From Viridibacterium sp047600765 (GTDB lineage: Bacteria > Pseudomonadota > Gammaproteobacteria > Burkholderiales > Rhodocyclaceae): DNA of 64,000 nucleotides. Each line of letters begins with the position of its first letter. The stretch's first letter is position 1. The DNA lies in assembly GCA_047600765.1 (NCBI GenBank), contig JASGKF010000002.1, positions 310,001 through 374,000 of the forward strand, written 5' to 3'. The notes under the pieces were generated by a model, which saw nothing but the letters and a program-made list of their open reading frames with translations, ran no database searches and was not told the origin of the DNA. The translations under genes were made by a program, and so were the position numbers. Positions 1 to 9,501 of the stretch are shown here, piece after piece.

Positions 1-306
1 ATGACCGCGCATGCCTTGCGTGCCGCGCAGAGAGATCGCGACATCAAGGGGATCTTTCACTGTGCGGCGACGGGTGAAACCTCCTGGCATGGCTATGCGG
101 AATTTGTCTTCGCGCAAATGCGTGCACGCGGCAAGCAACTGCGTATTTCTGACGTCAAGCCGATTACCAGCGCGGACTATCCTGCACCAGCGCGCCGCCC
201 CCTCAATTCCAGGCTGGACACTCGTCGTTGCGCGGAAACTTTTGATCTGTTCCTGCCTCCGTGGCAAAACGGCGTGCAGAGAATGCTCGATGAACTGCTG
301 GCATAG
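1..306 (+). CDS. rfbD: dTDP-4-dehydrorhamnose reductase, C-terminal part
   Basis: This is the last third of RfbD, which reduces dTDP-4-dehydrorhamnose to dTDP-L-rhamnose in the cytoplasm. The visible 101 residues carry the usual C-terminal sequence: a GIFHCAATGETSWHGYAE segment, then SADYPAPARRPLNSRLDT, then a PPWQ stretch near the end. The ATG at base 1 is almost certainly internal, because the NAD-binding N-terminal half lies before the window. The stop is followed 23 bases later by rfbA, so the two are probably cotranscribed as part of an rfb operon. Identity is firm; the start is not visible. Confidence 0.93.
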   Translation: MTAHALRAAQRDRDIKGIFHCAATGETSWHGYAEFVFAQMRARGKQLRISDVKPITSADYPAPARRPLNSRLDTRRCAETFDLFLPPWQNGVQRMLDELLA

Positions 307-329
307 CAGCAGAGACAGGCTCGAATATC

Positions 330-1217
330 ATGACTGATACGAAGCGCAAAGGCATTATCCTCGCCGGAGGGTCGGGTACGCGCTTACACCCGATTACGCT
401 TGCTGTTTCCAAGCAGCTGTTGCCGGTGTACGACAAGCCGATGATTTATTACCCGCTCGGCACGCTGCTGCTGGCGGGAATTCGGGACATCCTCATCATA
501 TCCACCCCGCAGGACACGCCACGTTTTCAGCAATTGCTGGGCGATGGAAGTGCTTGGGGAATACGGCTGGAGTACGCGGTCCAGCCCGAGCCGGATGGCA
601 TCGCGCAAGCCTTTGTCATCGGCGAAAAGTTTCTCGGAGGCGCTCCGTCGGCGCTTGTACTGGGCGATAACATTTTTTACGGCACCGACCTCATCGCGCG
701 CCTGCGCAAGGCGGATGAGCAGACCGATGGCGCCACGGTTTTTGCGTATTCAGTAAAGGATCCGGAGCGGTACGGTGTTGTCGAATTCGATCCGGCAGGG
801 CGTGCGATCAGCATCGAGGAAAAGCCCCCGGTGCCCAAGAGTCGTTACGCAGTGACCGGTTTGTATTTTTATGACGCTGAAGTGGTGCAGGTGGCGCGCG
901 ACCTCAAGCCGTCGGCACGTGGAGAGTTGGAGATCACTGATGTCAATCGCATCTATCTGCAACGTGGGAATCTGAATGTGCAGCTGATGGGGCGCGGCGA
1001 CGCCTGGCTGGACACAGGGACGCATGAAAGTCTGATCGAGGCCAGTCAGTTCATTCAAACTCTGGAAAAGCGTCAGGGGCTGAAGATTTGCAGCCCGGAA
1101 GAAATTTGCTGGCGTAATGGATGGATATCTGAAGAGCAGCTTGCGCTGCTTGCAGCGCCGCTACGAAAAAGTGGTTATGGAGAGTATTTGCTCGGCTTGC
1201 TCAGCGAAGGGAGATGA
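330..1217 (+). CDS. rfbA: Glucose-1-phosphate thymidylyltransferase
   Basis: RfbA joins glucose-1-phosphate to dTTP to make dTDP-glucose, the first step of dTDP-L-rhamnose synthesis. The 295-residue length is normal for the family. The nucleotide-binding signature GGSGTRLHP is at residues 12-20, followed by the conserved SKQLLPVYDKPMIYYP block, and LGDNIFYG and the EKP sugar-binding region follow in the expected order. It lies directly after rfbD and before a 131-base gap that opens the decoration genes. The product feeds rhamnose, and possibly other dTDP-sugars, to the glycosyltransferases downstream. Confidence 0.97.
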   Translation: MTDTKRKGIILAGGSGTRLHPITLAVSKQLLPVYDKPMIYYPLGTLLLAGIRDILIISTPQDTPRFQQLLGDGSAWGIRLEYAVQPEPDGIAQAFVIGEKFLGGAPSALVLGDNIFYGTDLIARLRKADEQTDGATVFAYSVKDPERYGVVEFDPAGRAISIEEKPPVPKSRYAVTGLYFYDAEVVQVARDLKPSARGELEITDVNRIYLQRGNLNVQLMGRGDAWLDTGTHESLIEASQFIQTLEKRQGLKICSPEEICWRNGWISEEQLALLAAPLRKSGYGEYLLGLLSEGR

Positions 1218-1348
1218 CTGGTTTAGTCATGTCTTGAGAGCGAAAGGCGCTTTGCCTGCTGTACCATCTTGGGCTTCGAAATGAGCGGACTCGAAGGCCA
1301 CATGGCCTCGATACGCATGGCTCAATCCGGACAAACAAGCGCAAAAAG

Positions 1349-3277
1349 ATGTGTGGAATCACTGGCGTATTTGCCACCAGATCATCCGACCCCGCGAATA
1401 TTGCTGCAACCATAAGTCGGATGGTAGGAGCCATTGAGCATCGTGGCCCGGATGATCAAGGGACCTGGGTTGGTTCGGGCATAGCGCTTGGGCACGCAAG
1501 GCTATCCATCATTGATTTGACTGCTGCTGGCCATCAGCCAATGTCGAGCCATGATGGCGGTGTCAGCATCGTCTTTAATGGCGAAATCTATAATTTCGTA
1601 GAACTCCGTGCTCAACTGGCGAGTCTCGGCTATCACTTCCGAAGCCATACGGATACCGAGGTAATTCTGGCGGGCTACCAGTGCTGGGGCGAGCAGGTAT
1701 TCCAGCGGTTGCGAGGCATGTTCGCCATCGCAGTGTGGGACGCAAAAGAAGAGCGATTGATTCTGGCCCGCGACCGGGTGGGCAAGAAACCCCTTTTCTA
1801 TGCCTGGCACGAAGGTGTCTTCCTGTTCGGCTCTGAAATCAAAGCCATTCTGGCTTGGCCTGGCTTCAAGCGTGAGCCTGATTACGAAGCTATCCACCAT
1901 TACCTGACGCTGCAGTATGTTCCCGCCCCGTGGTCAGCCTTCAAGGGAGTGAAGAAGCTGCCGCAGGCCAGTTACATGGTGATCGCGCGTGATGGACAGT
2001 TGGCCGTGAAGCAGTACTGGGCATTGCCGGAGCCGGCGTTGGCGCAGTCACGACCTGTGTCCGAGCTGAAAGAAGAGCTTGTCTCGCTGATCGATGAATC
2101 AGTACGGTTGCGCATGATTTCCGACGTGCCACTCGGGGCGTTTCTCTCCGGTGGCGTCAACTCGTCAGCCGTGGTTGCAATGATGGCGCGCCATTCCAGT
2201 GGTCGAGTCAAAACCTTCTGCATCGGCTTTGACGAAGCAGGGTACGACGAGCGGGCGTATGCGCGCATGGTTGCCGAACGCTATGACACAGATCATCATG
2301 AAATGGTCGTTCGGCCCGATGCGGCGGCTATCCTGCCGAGGCTCGCCTGGCATTACAACGAACCCTTCGCGGACCCTTCCGCCATCCCGACCTACTATGT
2401 GTCACAGATTGCCCGGCGACATGTCACCGTCGCATTGAACGGTGATGGCGGTGATGAAAGTTTTCTCGGTTACTCGCGGTATTCGCAGTGCTTGCAGACG
2501 GAGTGGATCAGCAGCTTGCCCAGACCTGTCCGGCGGCTTGCATCACAAATCGTTCGGGCTATCCCGCCTGGCGTAGATCGTTACCGAGTGTTGCGCGTTG
2601 CGCGGCGCTGGCTCTCCTATGTCAGTGAACAGGAGTCGCGCCGCTATGCACCGTCGATGGCCTACTTCTACGAACACGACAAAGTGGCTGGCTATGACCA
2701 GAATCTTCGGCCACTTCTGCATGATTCGTCACTGGATCTGCTGGAGCCGTTCTTCCGCCAGTCCAGATCTTATGTGGGCGGCGCAGCCTGGGCAGACATT
2801 CACACTTATCTTCCAGATGATCTTCTGGTGAAGGTCGATATCGCCAGCATGGCGCATGGGCTCGAGGCCAGATCTCCCTTGCTCGATCACCAGCTCATGG
2901 AGTGGGCTGCCCGTATCCCGGCCGCGCAGAAAATGGAGGGCGGTGTAACCAAGTCCATCCTGAAATCTGCGTTGGAGCCATACCTGCCGCATGAGGTGCT
3001 CTATCGTCCCAAGATGGGCTTTGGCGTACCGATTGATGAATGGCTCAGGGGGGAGCTCAAGGCGTTTGCCTATGACACATTACTCAGTGTGAAGGCAAGC
3101 CAGCGAGGGCTGGTTACCCCGACGTACGTCAAGACCATGCTGGATGAGCATTGCCGGGGCGTACGGCTTCACCATACCCGACTTTGGGCGCTGCTCATGC
3201 TTGAGCTGTGGTTCCAGACATGGATTGATCCCGTCGCAGCACCGCTGGCGCCCCCCGCACCAGTGGCAATAATGTAG
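1349..3277 (+). CDS. asnB: Asparagine synthetase B-like amidotransferase, first copy (altered PP-loop)
   Basis: The protein has the two-domain layout of glutamine-hydrolysing asparagine synthetase: an N-terminal class II glutaminase domain with the nucleophile Cys2 (MCGITGVF) and a C-terminal ATP-pyrophosphatase domain. The 642-residue length is typical. In polysaccharide loci such enzymes usually amidate a sugar acid rather than aspartate. The PP-loop, normally SGGxDSS, reads SGGVNSS here with Asn at residue 271 (codon at 2159-2161); the second copy at 15015 keeps Asp. The GDGGDES motif near residue 367 is present. Either the enzyme tolerates the change, has altered chemistry, or is inactive. 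The start is fixed by the need for Cys at position 2. Confidence 0.9.
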   Translation: MCGITGVFATRSSDPANIAATISRMVGAIEHRGPDDQGTWVGSGIALGHARLSIIDLTAAGHQPMSSHDGGVSIVFNGEIYNFVELRAQLASLGYHFRSHTDTEVILAGYQCWGEQVFQRLRGMFAIAVWDAKEERLILARDRVGKKPLFYAWHEGVFLFGSEIKAILAWPGFKREPDYEAIHHYLTLQYVPAPWSAFKGVKKLPQASYMVIARDGQLAVKQYWALPEPALAQSRPVSELKEELVSLIDESVRLRMISDVPLGAFLSGGVNSSAVVAMMARHSSGRVKTFCIGFDEAGYDERAYARMVAERYDTDHHEMVVRPDAAAILPRLAWHYNEPFADPSAIPTYYVSQIARRHVTVALNGDGGDESFLGYSRYSQCLQTEWISSLPRPVRRLASQIVRAIPPGVDRYRVLRVARRWLSYVSEQESRRYAPSMAYFYEHDKVAGYDQNLRPLLHDSSLDLLEPFFRQSRSYVGGAAWADIHTYLPDDLLVKVDIASMAHGLEARSPLLDHQLMEWAARIPAAQKMEGGVTKSILKSALEPYLPHEVLYRPKMGFGVPIDEWLRGELKAFAYDTLLSVKASQRGLVTPTYVKTMLDEHCRGVRLHHTRLWALLMLELWFQTWIDPVAAPLAPPAPVAIM

Positions 3278-3291
3278 CGTCGGGAGTTGAG

Positions 3292-4224
3292 ATGAGTACC
3301 CCCGTCTGGCGAAGCATTCTTCGAGGTATCAAATCAACGGTTGTTACCCCACCTGTTGGTACAGGTGGAACCGTCTCTGCCGAATATTGCTATTCCGTCT
3401 ACTTGCGTCATCTGGTCGTCGCAGATCGTCACGGATTCGCGACTGATCCCCGCACCGTGGTCGAACTTGGGCCTGGTGACTCGCTTGGAATCGGCCTCAT
3501 GGCGCTGCTTGCCGGCGCGGAGCAATACTATGCAATCGATGCTGTGCGTCATGCTTCCAGCGCATCGAATTTGCTGATTTTTGACAAGCTGGTGAAGCTG
3601 CTGGCTGACAAGGTGCCGATTCCTTCCGGCGGAGAGTTCTCGGAAGTGCAGCCAACCCTGAACGACTACAGTTTTCCTGCCGGGATACTCGGTGAGTCGC
3701 GACTCGCTCGCTCGCTTGATCCCTCGCGGATTGGAAAACTCCGGGCTGCCCTGGAGGGTGAGTTGATGACTGGCCCGATTCGCTATCTTGCACCGATGGG
3801 GCGAATGAATGAAATTCCGGGTCAGAGCGTGGATTTCATCGTGTCACAGGCCGTCATGGAGCACGTTGACAAACTCGAGGAAACCTACGCAGAGTGCGCC
3901 CGCTGTTTGAAGCCGGGAGGCTTCATGTCCCACCAGATTGACCTTCGCAGTCACGATACGGCGCCAGAGTGGAACGGGCACTGGAAATACGCTGATTTCA
4001 TCTGGGGCCTGATGCGAGGAGGGCGCCCATGGTTCATCAATCGTCTCCCCTGTTCTGAGCATCTGCGTCTGATCAGGCTGGCGGGGTTGAATATTGGTGT
4101 GCAGCTTGCGCAAACAGTGACGAATGAAATGACGAAACAACAACTGGCAAAGCGCTTTCGAACACTTTCCGACAGCGATCTCTCGACGGCGGGTGTGCTG
4201 GTTCTGGCGAGCAAGCCCGCATGA
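3292..4224 (+). CDS. Class I SAM-dependent methyltransferase
   Basis: This 310-residue protein shows a Rossmann methyltransferase motif I (VVELGPGDSLGIG, about residues 46-58). Further on it has VDFIVSQAVMEHV and a CLKPGGF segment, the usual motif IV/post-IV region of the Methyltransf_11/23 type. Its acceptor is unknown; by position it probably methylates a sugar residue of the polymer or a precursor. A GGGAG ribosome site precedes the ATG. Its last four bases overlap the start of the next gene (ATGA), which points to translational coupling with that glycosyltransferase. Confidence 0.85.
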   Translation: MSTPVWRSILRGIKSTVVTPPVGTGGTVSAEYCYSVYLRHLVVADRHGFATDPRTVVELGPGDSLGIGLMALLAGAEQYYAIDAVRHASSASNLLIFDKLVKLLADKVPIPSGGEFSEVQPTLNDYSFPAGILGESRLARSLDPSRIGKLRAALEGELMTGPIRYLAPMGRMNEIPGQSVDFIVSQAVMEHVDKLEETYAECARCLKPGGFMSHQIDLRSHDTAPEWNGHWKYADFIWGLMRGGRPWFINRLPCSEHLRLIRLAGLNIGVQLAQTVTNEMTKQQLAKRFRTLSDSDLSTAGVLVLASKPA

Positions 4225-6131
4225 ACAAAAAAATCGCGTCGACCATCGACTTCATCAGACATATGGGACTGGATGGCGCGGTCATTGCCATTCCGTACAA
4301 GATTGCAATTGAAGACGTTAGCGCGCTGCACGACGACCCGATCTGCAAAGGACTGGTCTTGAGAGACCCGGATCCGGAAGTGGTGGCACGCTTTCCGGCT
4401 TCCTGGCTCGGCAGATTTGATGGCAGAGGCTGGCAGCTGCCGACAGTACATGCGCCCATCGTTTTCATGGCGTCACAACTCATGCTCACGCGAGAGATGA
4501 GCACGCAAGTCGTGAGAAGCGGGAGGCGCCATGTAATTTGCCTGATCAATGGCAGGTTCCAGAAGCTGTCCATGTATCGCTTCCTGTTGTGGCGTGCGGG
4601 AGACAAGCTGATACGCAACATATCCCTGCGATCTGAGAGCCACCCTCTGCGCAAGGGTGTCGCAATCGCAAAAAAAATCCCCCTGCTGCGGACATTGTGG
4701 CGAGCTCTGTTCAGGCGTGAGGATCTGTCTGCGGTTTCGGGAAGCAAGCCAGTGGACGAAGCGGGTGGGGCCCAAGAGGTGCTCTATACGGCGCTGCTGC
4801 AAAGCGCGCAGGCTGCGGCAAAGAATGCAGACTACGAGTGCATTCGGGGCCGCGTGCTACTGGTCAATGCGGGCCTGGCAGCGGGTGGTGCCGAACGACA
4901 GATCGTCAACACGCTGATTGGCTTGAAAGCCTCTGGCCTGTGCGAATCTGTCAGCTTGCTAGCCGAATACATTGATCACGCACCGAATCTGGATTTTTTC
5001 CTGCATGAACTGCATGCGGCGGACATTGAAGTGAGCCAGGTCAGGCGCAGCGTTTCCCTGGTCGAAGATGGCCTATATACAGTTCGTCCCGAGGTCGCCG
5101 AGCTGCTTGCCGATATCGCATCGGGTCTGATCGAGGAAATCCTGAATCTCGTCGAAGAGTTCCGCGCAAGGCGTCCCGAGGTTGTGCATGCCTGGCAGGA
5201 TGCCAGCAGTATCAAAGCAGGGATTGCTGCCGTCATTGCCGGCGTGCCCAGAGTTGTACTGGCAAGTCGGAATGTCACGCCGATGAATTTCAGCTACCAC
5301 CAGAGTTACATGTATCCGGCATACAGGGCGTTAGCTTCTCTGGAGTGCGTCAGCTTCCTGAACAACAGTGAAGCGGGAGCGGAGGACTACGCGCGATGGC
5401 TGGGGTTGCCAAGGGGGCGCTTCGCGGTCGTTCGCAACGGCGTTGATCTTGGTGATCTGCGACGTGTCGATGATGAGGCCATGCAGGGCTATCGGCGAGC
5501 AGTGGGTATCCCTGATGGCGCATTGGTCGTCGGGTCTGTTTTCCGGTTTTGGGAAGAAAAGCGACCGATGCTGTGGTTGCAGATGGCTGCGCTTCTGGCA
5601 GACCGTTATCCCGACATACATTTCCTGGTAGTGGGAGAAGGGCCTCTGCGTCGTGAAATGGAGTCCTTCATCAATGCTCATGGCCTCAAGAGCCGCGTGC
5701 ATTTGCCAGGCGCACGTCCGGATGTGGCTACGCCCCTGTCAGCAATGAATGTCTTTGTTCTGACATCGGAGTTCGAGGGAACTCCAAATGTGATACTCGA
5801 GGCGCAGTGGTTGGGGCTGCCAATTGTTTCGACCGACGCGGGTGGTGCTCGGGAGTCTTTCGCTGAAGGGCACACCGGTTTTCTGGCGAGTACGGGCACC
5901 GCAGAAGAAATTGCCGCATTGGTGAGCAGGTACGTGGGCTCTTTGGCAGATCGTGCAGGGGCAGAAAAGCTCGGTCCGGACTTCGTTCGAGACAAGTTTG
6001 GCCTGGCGCGCATGGTCCGCGAAACCATTGCTTTGTATGACCTGCGCGGAGGGGCGCAGAGTCTGGACGCAGGAGCTGCCGCACACAAGGCATCCTTGGC
6101 AGGGTCTTTGGAAACGGAAAAGCTGCTTTGA
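4221..6131 (+). CDS. GT4-family glycosyltransferase with long unassigned N-terminal region
   Basis: The C-terminal 400 residues are a GT-B fold glycosyltransferase of the GT4 type. GLAAGGAERQ near residue 218 is the usual first loop, SEFEGTPNVILEA near 515 holds the EX7E region, and WLGLPIVSTDAGG follows. The first ~200 residues match no domain I recognise; they contain a small basic stretch and may bind membrane or a partner. The protein is a paralogue of the one at 16858: both share an NNS-AGAEDYARWL block and a GTPNV-LEAQWLG block. At 636 residues it is much longer than the usual ~380 for this family. Its start overlaps the methyltransferase stop by four bases. Confidence 0.88.
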   Translation: MNKKIASTIDFIRHMGLDGAVIAIPYKIAIEDVSALHDDPICKGLVLRDPDPEVVARFPASWLGRFDGRGWQLPTVHAPIVFMASQLMLTREMSTQVVRSGRRHVICLINGRFQKLSMYRFLLWRAGDKLIRNISLRSESHPLRKGVAIAKKIPLLRTLWRALFRREDLSAVSGSKPVDEAGGAQEVLYTALLQSAQAAAKNADYECIRGRVLLVNAGLAAGGAERQIVNTLIGLKASGLCESVSLLAEYIDHAPNLDFFLHELHAADIEVSQVRRSVSLVEDGLYTVRPEVAELLADIASGLIEEILNLVEEFRARRPEVVHAWQDASSIKAGIAAVIAGVPRVVLASRNVTPMNFSYHQSYMYPAYRALASLECVSFLNNSEAGAEDYARWLGLPRGRFAVVRNGVDLGDLRRVDDEAMQGYRRAVGIPDGALVVGSVFRFWEEKRPMLWLQMAALLADRYPDIHFLVVGEGPLRREMESFINAHGLKSRVHLPGARPDVATPLSAMNVFVLTSEFEGTPNVILEAQWLGLPIVSTDAGGARESFAEGHTGFLASTGTAEEIAALVSRYVGSLADRAGAEKLGPDFVRDKFGLARMVRETIALYDLRGGAQSLDAGAAAHKASLAGSLETEKLL

Positions 6132-6937
6132 GCCGATACAACATCTCTTCGGGTGTCCAGAGCCTCTACGCCAACCTAAGCTTGCTCCACTCGCTGGTCG
6201 TCCGTGATATCGCCGCGCGCTATCGCGGCACGATGCTGGGTTTTGTCTGGGTGCTCGTATATCCGCTGATGATGCTAGGGGTCTATTCCTTCGTTTTTGG
6301 TCGGGTATTCAATGCGCGCTGGGGCAGTGGTGGCGACATCCAGGATTTCGTGCCCATGCTGTATTGCGGCCTCATCGTGCATGCGTTGTTTTCCGAGACG
6401 CTGACGCGATCTCCCGCGGCAATTCTGTCCAATCCCGGCTACGTCAAGAAAGTGGTTTTTCCGCTCGAGCTGTTGCCGGTCTCGCACCTGGTCTCGGCTA
6501 TGTTCAATGCCTTGATCGGGCTGCTCTTGATTGGCATATTCCTGCTTGTTCGGCATCAGACAATTCCGGCGACGGTGCTTTACGTGCCGCTGGTGTTTTT
6601 TCCCCTGCTGTTGCTGACAGCAGGCTTGGCGTGGTTTCTCTCCGCTGTCGGCATTTTCTTCCGCGATCTCGGCCAGATGATGGGGGTCGCGATGTCGGTT
6701 CTGCTATTTCTGAGCCCGGTGTTCTACCCGATATCGTCGGTCCCGCTCCTTGTGCAGAAGCTGATCTACTTGAATCCCCTGACTTATCCTGTCGAGGCAT
6801 TGCGGGCGGCCCTCATTTCCGGCGTTCAGCCAGATTGGTCGCATTGGCTGGCTTACTCCGTCGTTTCACTCTTGATGGCGGTCGGTGGACTCTGGGTGTT
6901 CCAGAAAACCCGCCCCGCTTTCGCGGACGTTATCTGA
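6128..6937 (+). CDS. wzm: ABC-2 type polysaccharide export permease (Wzm-like)
   Basis: This is the membrane half of an ABC exporter for O-antigen or capsule chains. The 269 residues have six hydrophobic segments. The N-terminal RDIAARYRGTMLGFVW motif and the SPVFYP motif before the last pair of helices are hallmarks of the ABC-2 polysaccharide permease family. The start is a TTG that overlaps the preceding stop (TTGA at 6128-6131), which fits tight coupling. The partner ATPase follows seven bases after the stop. The pair implies ABC-dependent export of a lipid-linked chain rather than the Wzx/Wzy route. Confidence 0.95.
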   Translation: MSRYNISSGVQSLYANLSLLHSLVVRDIAARYRGTMLGFVWVLVYPLMMLGVYSFVFGRVFNARWGSGGDIQDFVPMLYCGLIVHALFSETLTRSPAAILSNPGYVKKVVFPLELLPVSHLVSAMFNALIGLLLIGIFLLVRHQTIPATVLYVPLVFFPLLLLTAGLAWFLSAVGIFFRDLGQMMGVAMSVLLFLSPVFYPISSVPLLVQKLIYLNPLTYPVEALRAALISGVQPDWSHWLAYSVVSLLMAVGGLWVFQKTRPAFADVI

Positions 6938-6944
6938 CTGCGCC

Positions 6945-8348
6945 ATGACATCACCCATACAGCTGGATGCCGTCAGCAAGTGCTACCGGATGTTCCAGAG
7001 TCCCGAAGACCGTCTGAAGCAGGCCTTGCTGGATCGCATGCATGGCTTATTCGGTGGCAGGCAACGCCAGCTATATCGTGAGCATTGGGCTCTGAGGGAT
7101 GTCAGCTTTGAGCTCAAGCCTGGCGAAGCTGTCGGAGTGCTGGGGCGCAATGGTGCCGGCAAAAGCACTTTGCTGCAGATCATCGCAGGCACGTTGACGC
7201 CAAGCGCAGGCGCGGTCCGCACGACTGGCCGCATTACTGCCTTGCTCGAACTGGGTAGCGGTTTCAACCCGGAGTTCACCGGCCGGGAGAACGTCTTCCT
7301 GAACGCTCAAATCCTCGGTATGTCGCGCAGAGAAGTGCAAGAGCGCTTTGACGATATTGCTGCCTTTGCAGATATTGGGAAGTTCATTGACCAGCCGGTC
7401 AAGACCTATAGCTCCGGCATGATGATGCGGCTTGCCTTTGCCGTGCAGACGGCTGTTGATCCCAAAGTGTTGATCGTGGACGAGGCGCTCGCGGTGGGCG
7501 ACATGTTCTTCCAGGCCAAGTGCATGGCGAGGATTGCACGCCTTGTGGACGCTGGCGTGGCGCTGCTGTTTGTCAGTCATGACATCAGCGCAGTGCGGCA
7601 GCTGTGCCAGCGCGCAGTCTTGCTCGATGGCGGTGTCGTCCGGGCCCAGGGCGCAGCATTGGTTGTGTCCGATCTCTATGCCAAGATGCAGATCGAAGAC
7701 AGGAATCAACAGGCGCAGCAACCGATGGCTGGTGAACTCAACACCCCGAGCATTCGTCCGGAAGTCGCCAGGGTCGAGGATGTTGCTGTTGGCGTCGTGC
7801 CACGAGTCATCGGTGATGACTATAGTTTCGGCATCGAAGCTTTTCAGCAAAGGGCGCAGCATCATCGTGCGGGGAGCTTTGAAGCAGAGATTCTCAATGT
7901 CCAGGTGCTGCGTGGTGATGCGCACAGCACCGATTTTGACTTTGATGATGTGGCAACCATTCGCGTGATTGTTCGCTTCGCAAAAGACTTGAGCAATCTG
8001 AACCTCGCCATCAAGATACGTACGCTGCAAGGCACGGATGTCGCTTTCTTCGATACGCGTTTGCAGCGCGAGATGTCGTGGCATTACAAGGCGGGCGCTT
8101 GCTACGTGTTTGAATGGGCTATCAAGCTGCCGTTGCAGCACGGCACTTATGCGCTCGCTTTCGGGCTTGCGCATCCACCGATGGAGTCGGGCGCGGATTG
8201 GCGTTTTGTGGATATGGTTCCGCATGCTTATGAGTTCAGGATGGCGCCCCGGCAGGAGGGCATGATTGATGGCTTCGTCAGCCTGCCCGCCACGCTCGAT
8301 ATCAGAGAAGTTGTCGCCAGCTCAAGACAAGGAAGTGGATGTGAGTAA
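6945..8348 (+). CDS. wzt: Polysaccharide ABC transporter ATPase with C-terminal carbohydrate-binding domain (Wzt-like)
   Basis: Residues 1-240 form an ABC ATPase: Walker A GRNGAGKST, signature YSSGMMMRLAFA and Walker B VLIVDEALAVGD. Residues from about 300 to 467 form an extra domain with the composition of the Wzt C-terminal beta-sandwich, which in known systems binds the modified end of the O-antigen before export. That makes the length (467) typical for Wzt proteins that require a terminal methyl or other cap. The methyltransferases nearby could supply such a cap. I start it at the ATG at 6945, just after wzm; a longer in-frame start inside wzm is less likely. Confidence 0.95.
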   Translation: MTSPIQLDAVSKCYRMFQSPEDRLKQALLDRMHGLFGGRQRQLYREHWALRDVSFELKPGEAVGVLGRNGAGKSTLLQIIAGTLTPSAGAVRTTGRITALLELGSGFNPEFTGRENVFLNAQILGMSRREVQERFDDIAAFADIGKFIDQPVKTYSSGMMMRLAFAVQTAVDPKVLIVDEALAVGDMFFQAKCMARIARLVDAGVALLFVSHDISAVRQLCQRAVLLDGGVVRAQGAALVVSDLYAKMQIEDRNQQAQQPMAGELNTPSIRPEVARVEDVAVGVVPRVIGDDYSFGIEAFQQRAQHHRAGSFEAEILNVQVLRGDAHSTDFDFDDVATIRVIVRFAKDLSNLNLAIKIRTLQGTDVAFFDTRLQREMSWHYKAGACYVFEWAIKLPLQHGTYALAFGLAHPPMESGADWRFVDMVPHAYEFRMAPRQEGMIDGFVSLPATLDIREVVASSRQGSGCE

Positions 8349-9501
8349 GAGAGAAAGCTACCTGGCTTTTGGTACCCCGGATTTCACCGACGCAGAAATC
8401 GACGCGGTGGCGCGTGTCATGCGTTCGGGTTGGGTTGGCATGGGTCAGGAAACGATTTCTTTCGAAAGAGAGCTGTCCGAGTACATCGGCGCACCAGAGG
8501 TGGTGACAGTCAACTCTTGTACCTCGGCGCTTTTTCTCGCGCTGCTTGCCGAAGGCGTTGGGCCGGGAGACGAAGTCATCGTGCCGAGCCTGACCTGGTG
8601 CGCAACAGCAAATGCGGCGCTGTATCTGGGCGCTACCCCGGTGTTTTGTGACGTAAACATCCATAGCCTGTGCGTCACACCAGAGACCATCGTGGCCAAG
8701 GTAACCCCCAGAACGAAGGTGGTCGTGGTTGTCCACTATGGTGGCTACGCCATCGACGTTGATGCGTTGCGCGAGGCGCTGCCCGGGAACGTCGCTATTG
8801 TCGAAGACGCAGCTCATGCACTTGGCGCTACTTACGCCAATGGCAAGCGCGTCGGAGCGTCGGGCAACTCAGCTTGCTTCAGTTTCTACGCCAACAAAAA
8901 TCTCTCCACCGCGGACGGTGGCGCCATTGCGCTTTTCGATGCAGACAAAGCCGAGCGCCTTCGCAGTTTGCGAATGAGTGGTCTGGCGTCAAATGCCTGG
9001 TCCCGGTACATCAAGCCATCCACGGTTCCCGCCGCCGGAATCGCCGAGCTGGGTTACAAGATGAACTTCACCGATCTGCAGGCAGCCATTGGTCGCGTGC
9101 AGTTGCGGCGACTCGATGACATGGCCGTGCAGCGGAAGCGTGTTGCAGCCCACTATAAGGCGCGTTTGCCTGACGATTTGCCTTTTCAGGATGAGGTCTT
9201 TGAAGAGCGGCATGCGCGTCATCTCCTTGTCGCGCGTTTTGAGCCGAGCAAAACAGGCATGTCACGCAACGAGATTCTGCTCGCTCTGAGGGCCAGGAAT
9301 GTGGGGGCCAGCATTCACTACGCTCCCCTGCATCGGCAGCCCCTGTATCTCGATTCGAACTGTGGAGCTTTGCCTGTGACCGAGCATGTTGCAGAGGAAA
9401 TCATGACTCTGCCGATCAGTGCGCGAATGACGATTGCCGACGCGGACTACGTTATCGAGCAGCTGGAGCAGGTGCTGCGCAATACGAAGGAGGCTCAATG
9501 A
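8341..9501 (+). CDS. DegT/DnrJ/EryC1/StrS aminotransferase, first copy
   Basis: This PLP enzyme of the sugar aminotransferase family would convert a keto-nucleotide sugar to an amino sugar using glutamate. The 386-residue length is normal. Conserved features include the TVNSCTSALFLALLA start of the cofactor fold, EDAAHALGA with the PLP-pyridine Asp, and FYANKNLSTADGG with the Schiff-base Lys at residue 186. I choose the GTG at 8341, eight bases inside wzt and preceded by AGGA; the ATG 75 bases upstream would add an unconserved N-terminus. The stop overlaps the next gene by four bases. Confidence 0.93.
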   Translation: MSKRESYLAFGTPDFTDAEIDAVARVMRSGWVGMGQETISFERELSEYIGAPEVVTVNSCTSALFLALLAEGVGPGDEVIVPSLTWCATANAALYLGATPVFCDVNIHSLCVTPETIVAKVTPRTKVVVVVHYGGYAIDVDALREALPGNVAIVEDAAHALGATYANGKRVGASGNSACFSFYANKNLSTADGGAIALFDADKAERLRSLRMSGLASNAWSRYIKPSTVPAAGIAELGYKMNFTDLQAAIGRVQLRRLDDMAVQRKRVAAHYKARLPDDLPFQDEVFEERHARHLLVARFEPSKTGMSRNEILLALRARNVGASIHYAPLHRQPLYLDSNCGALPVTEHVAEEIMTLPISARMTIADADYVIEQLEQVLRNTKEAQ

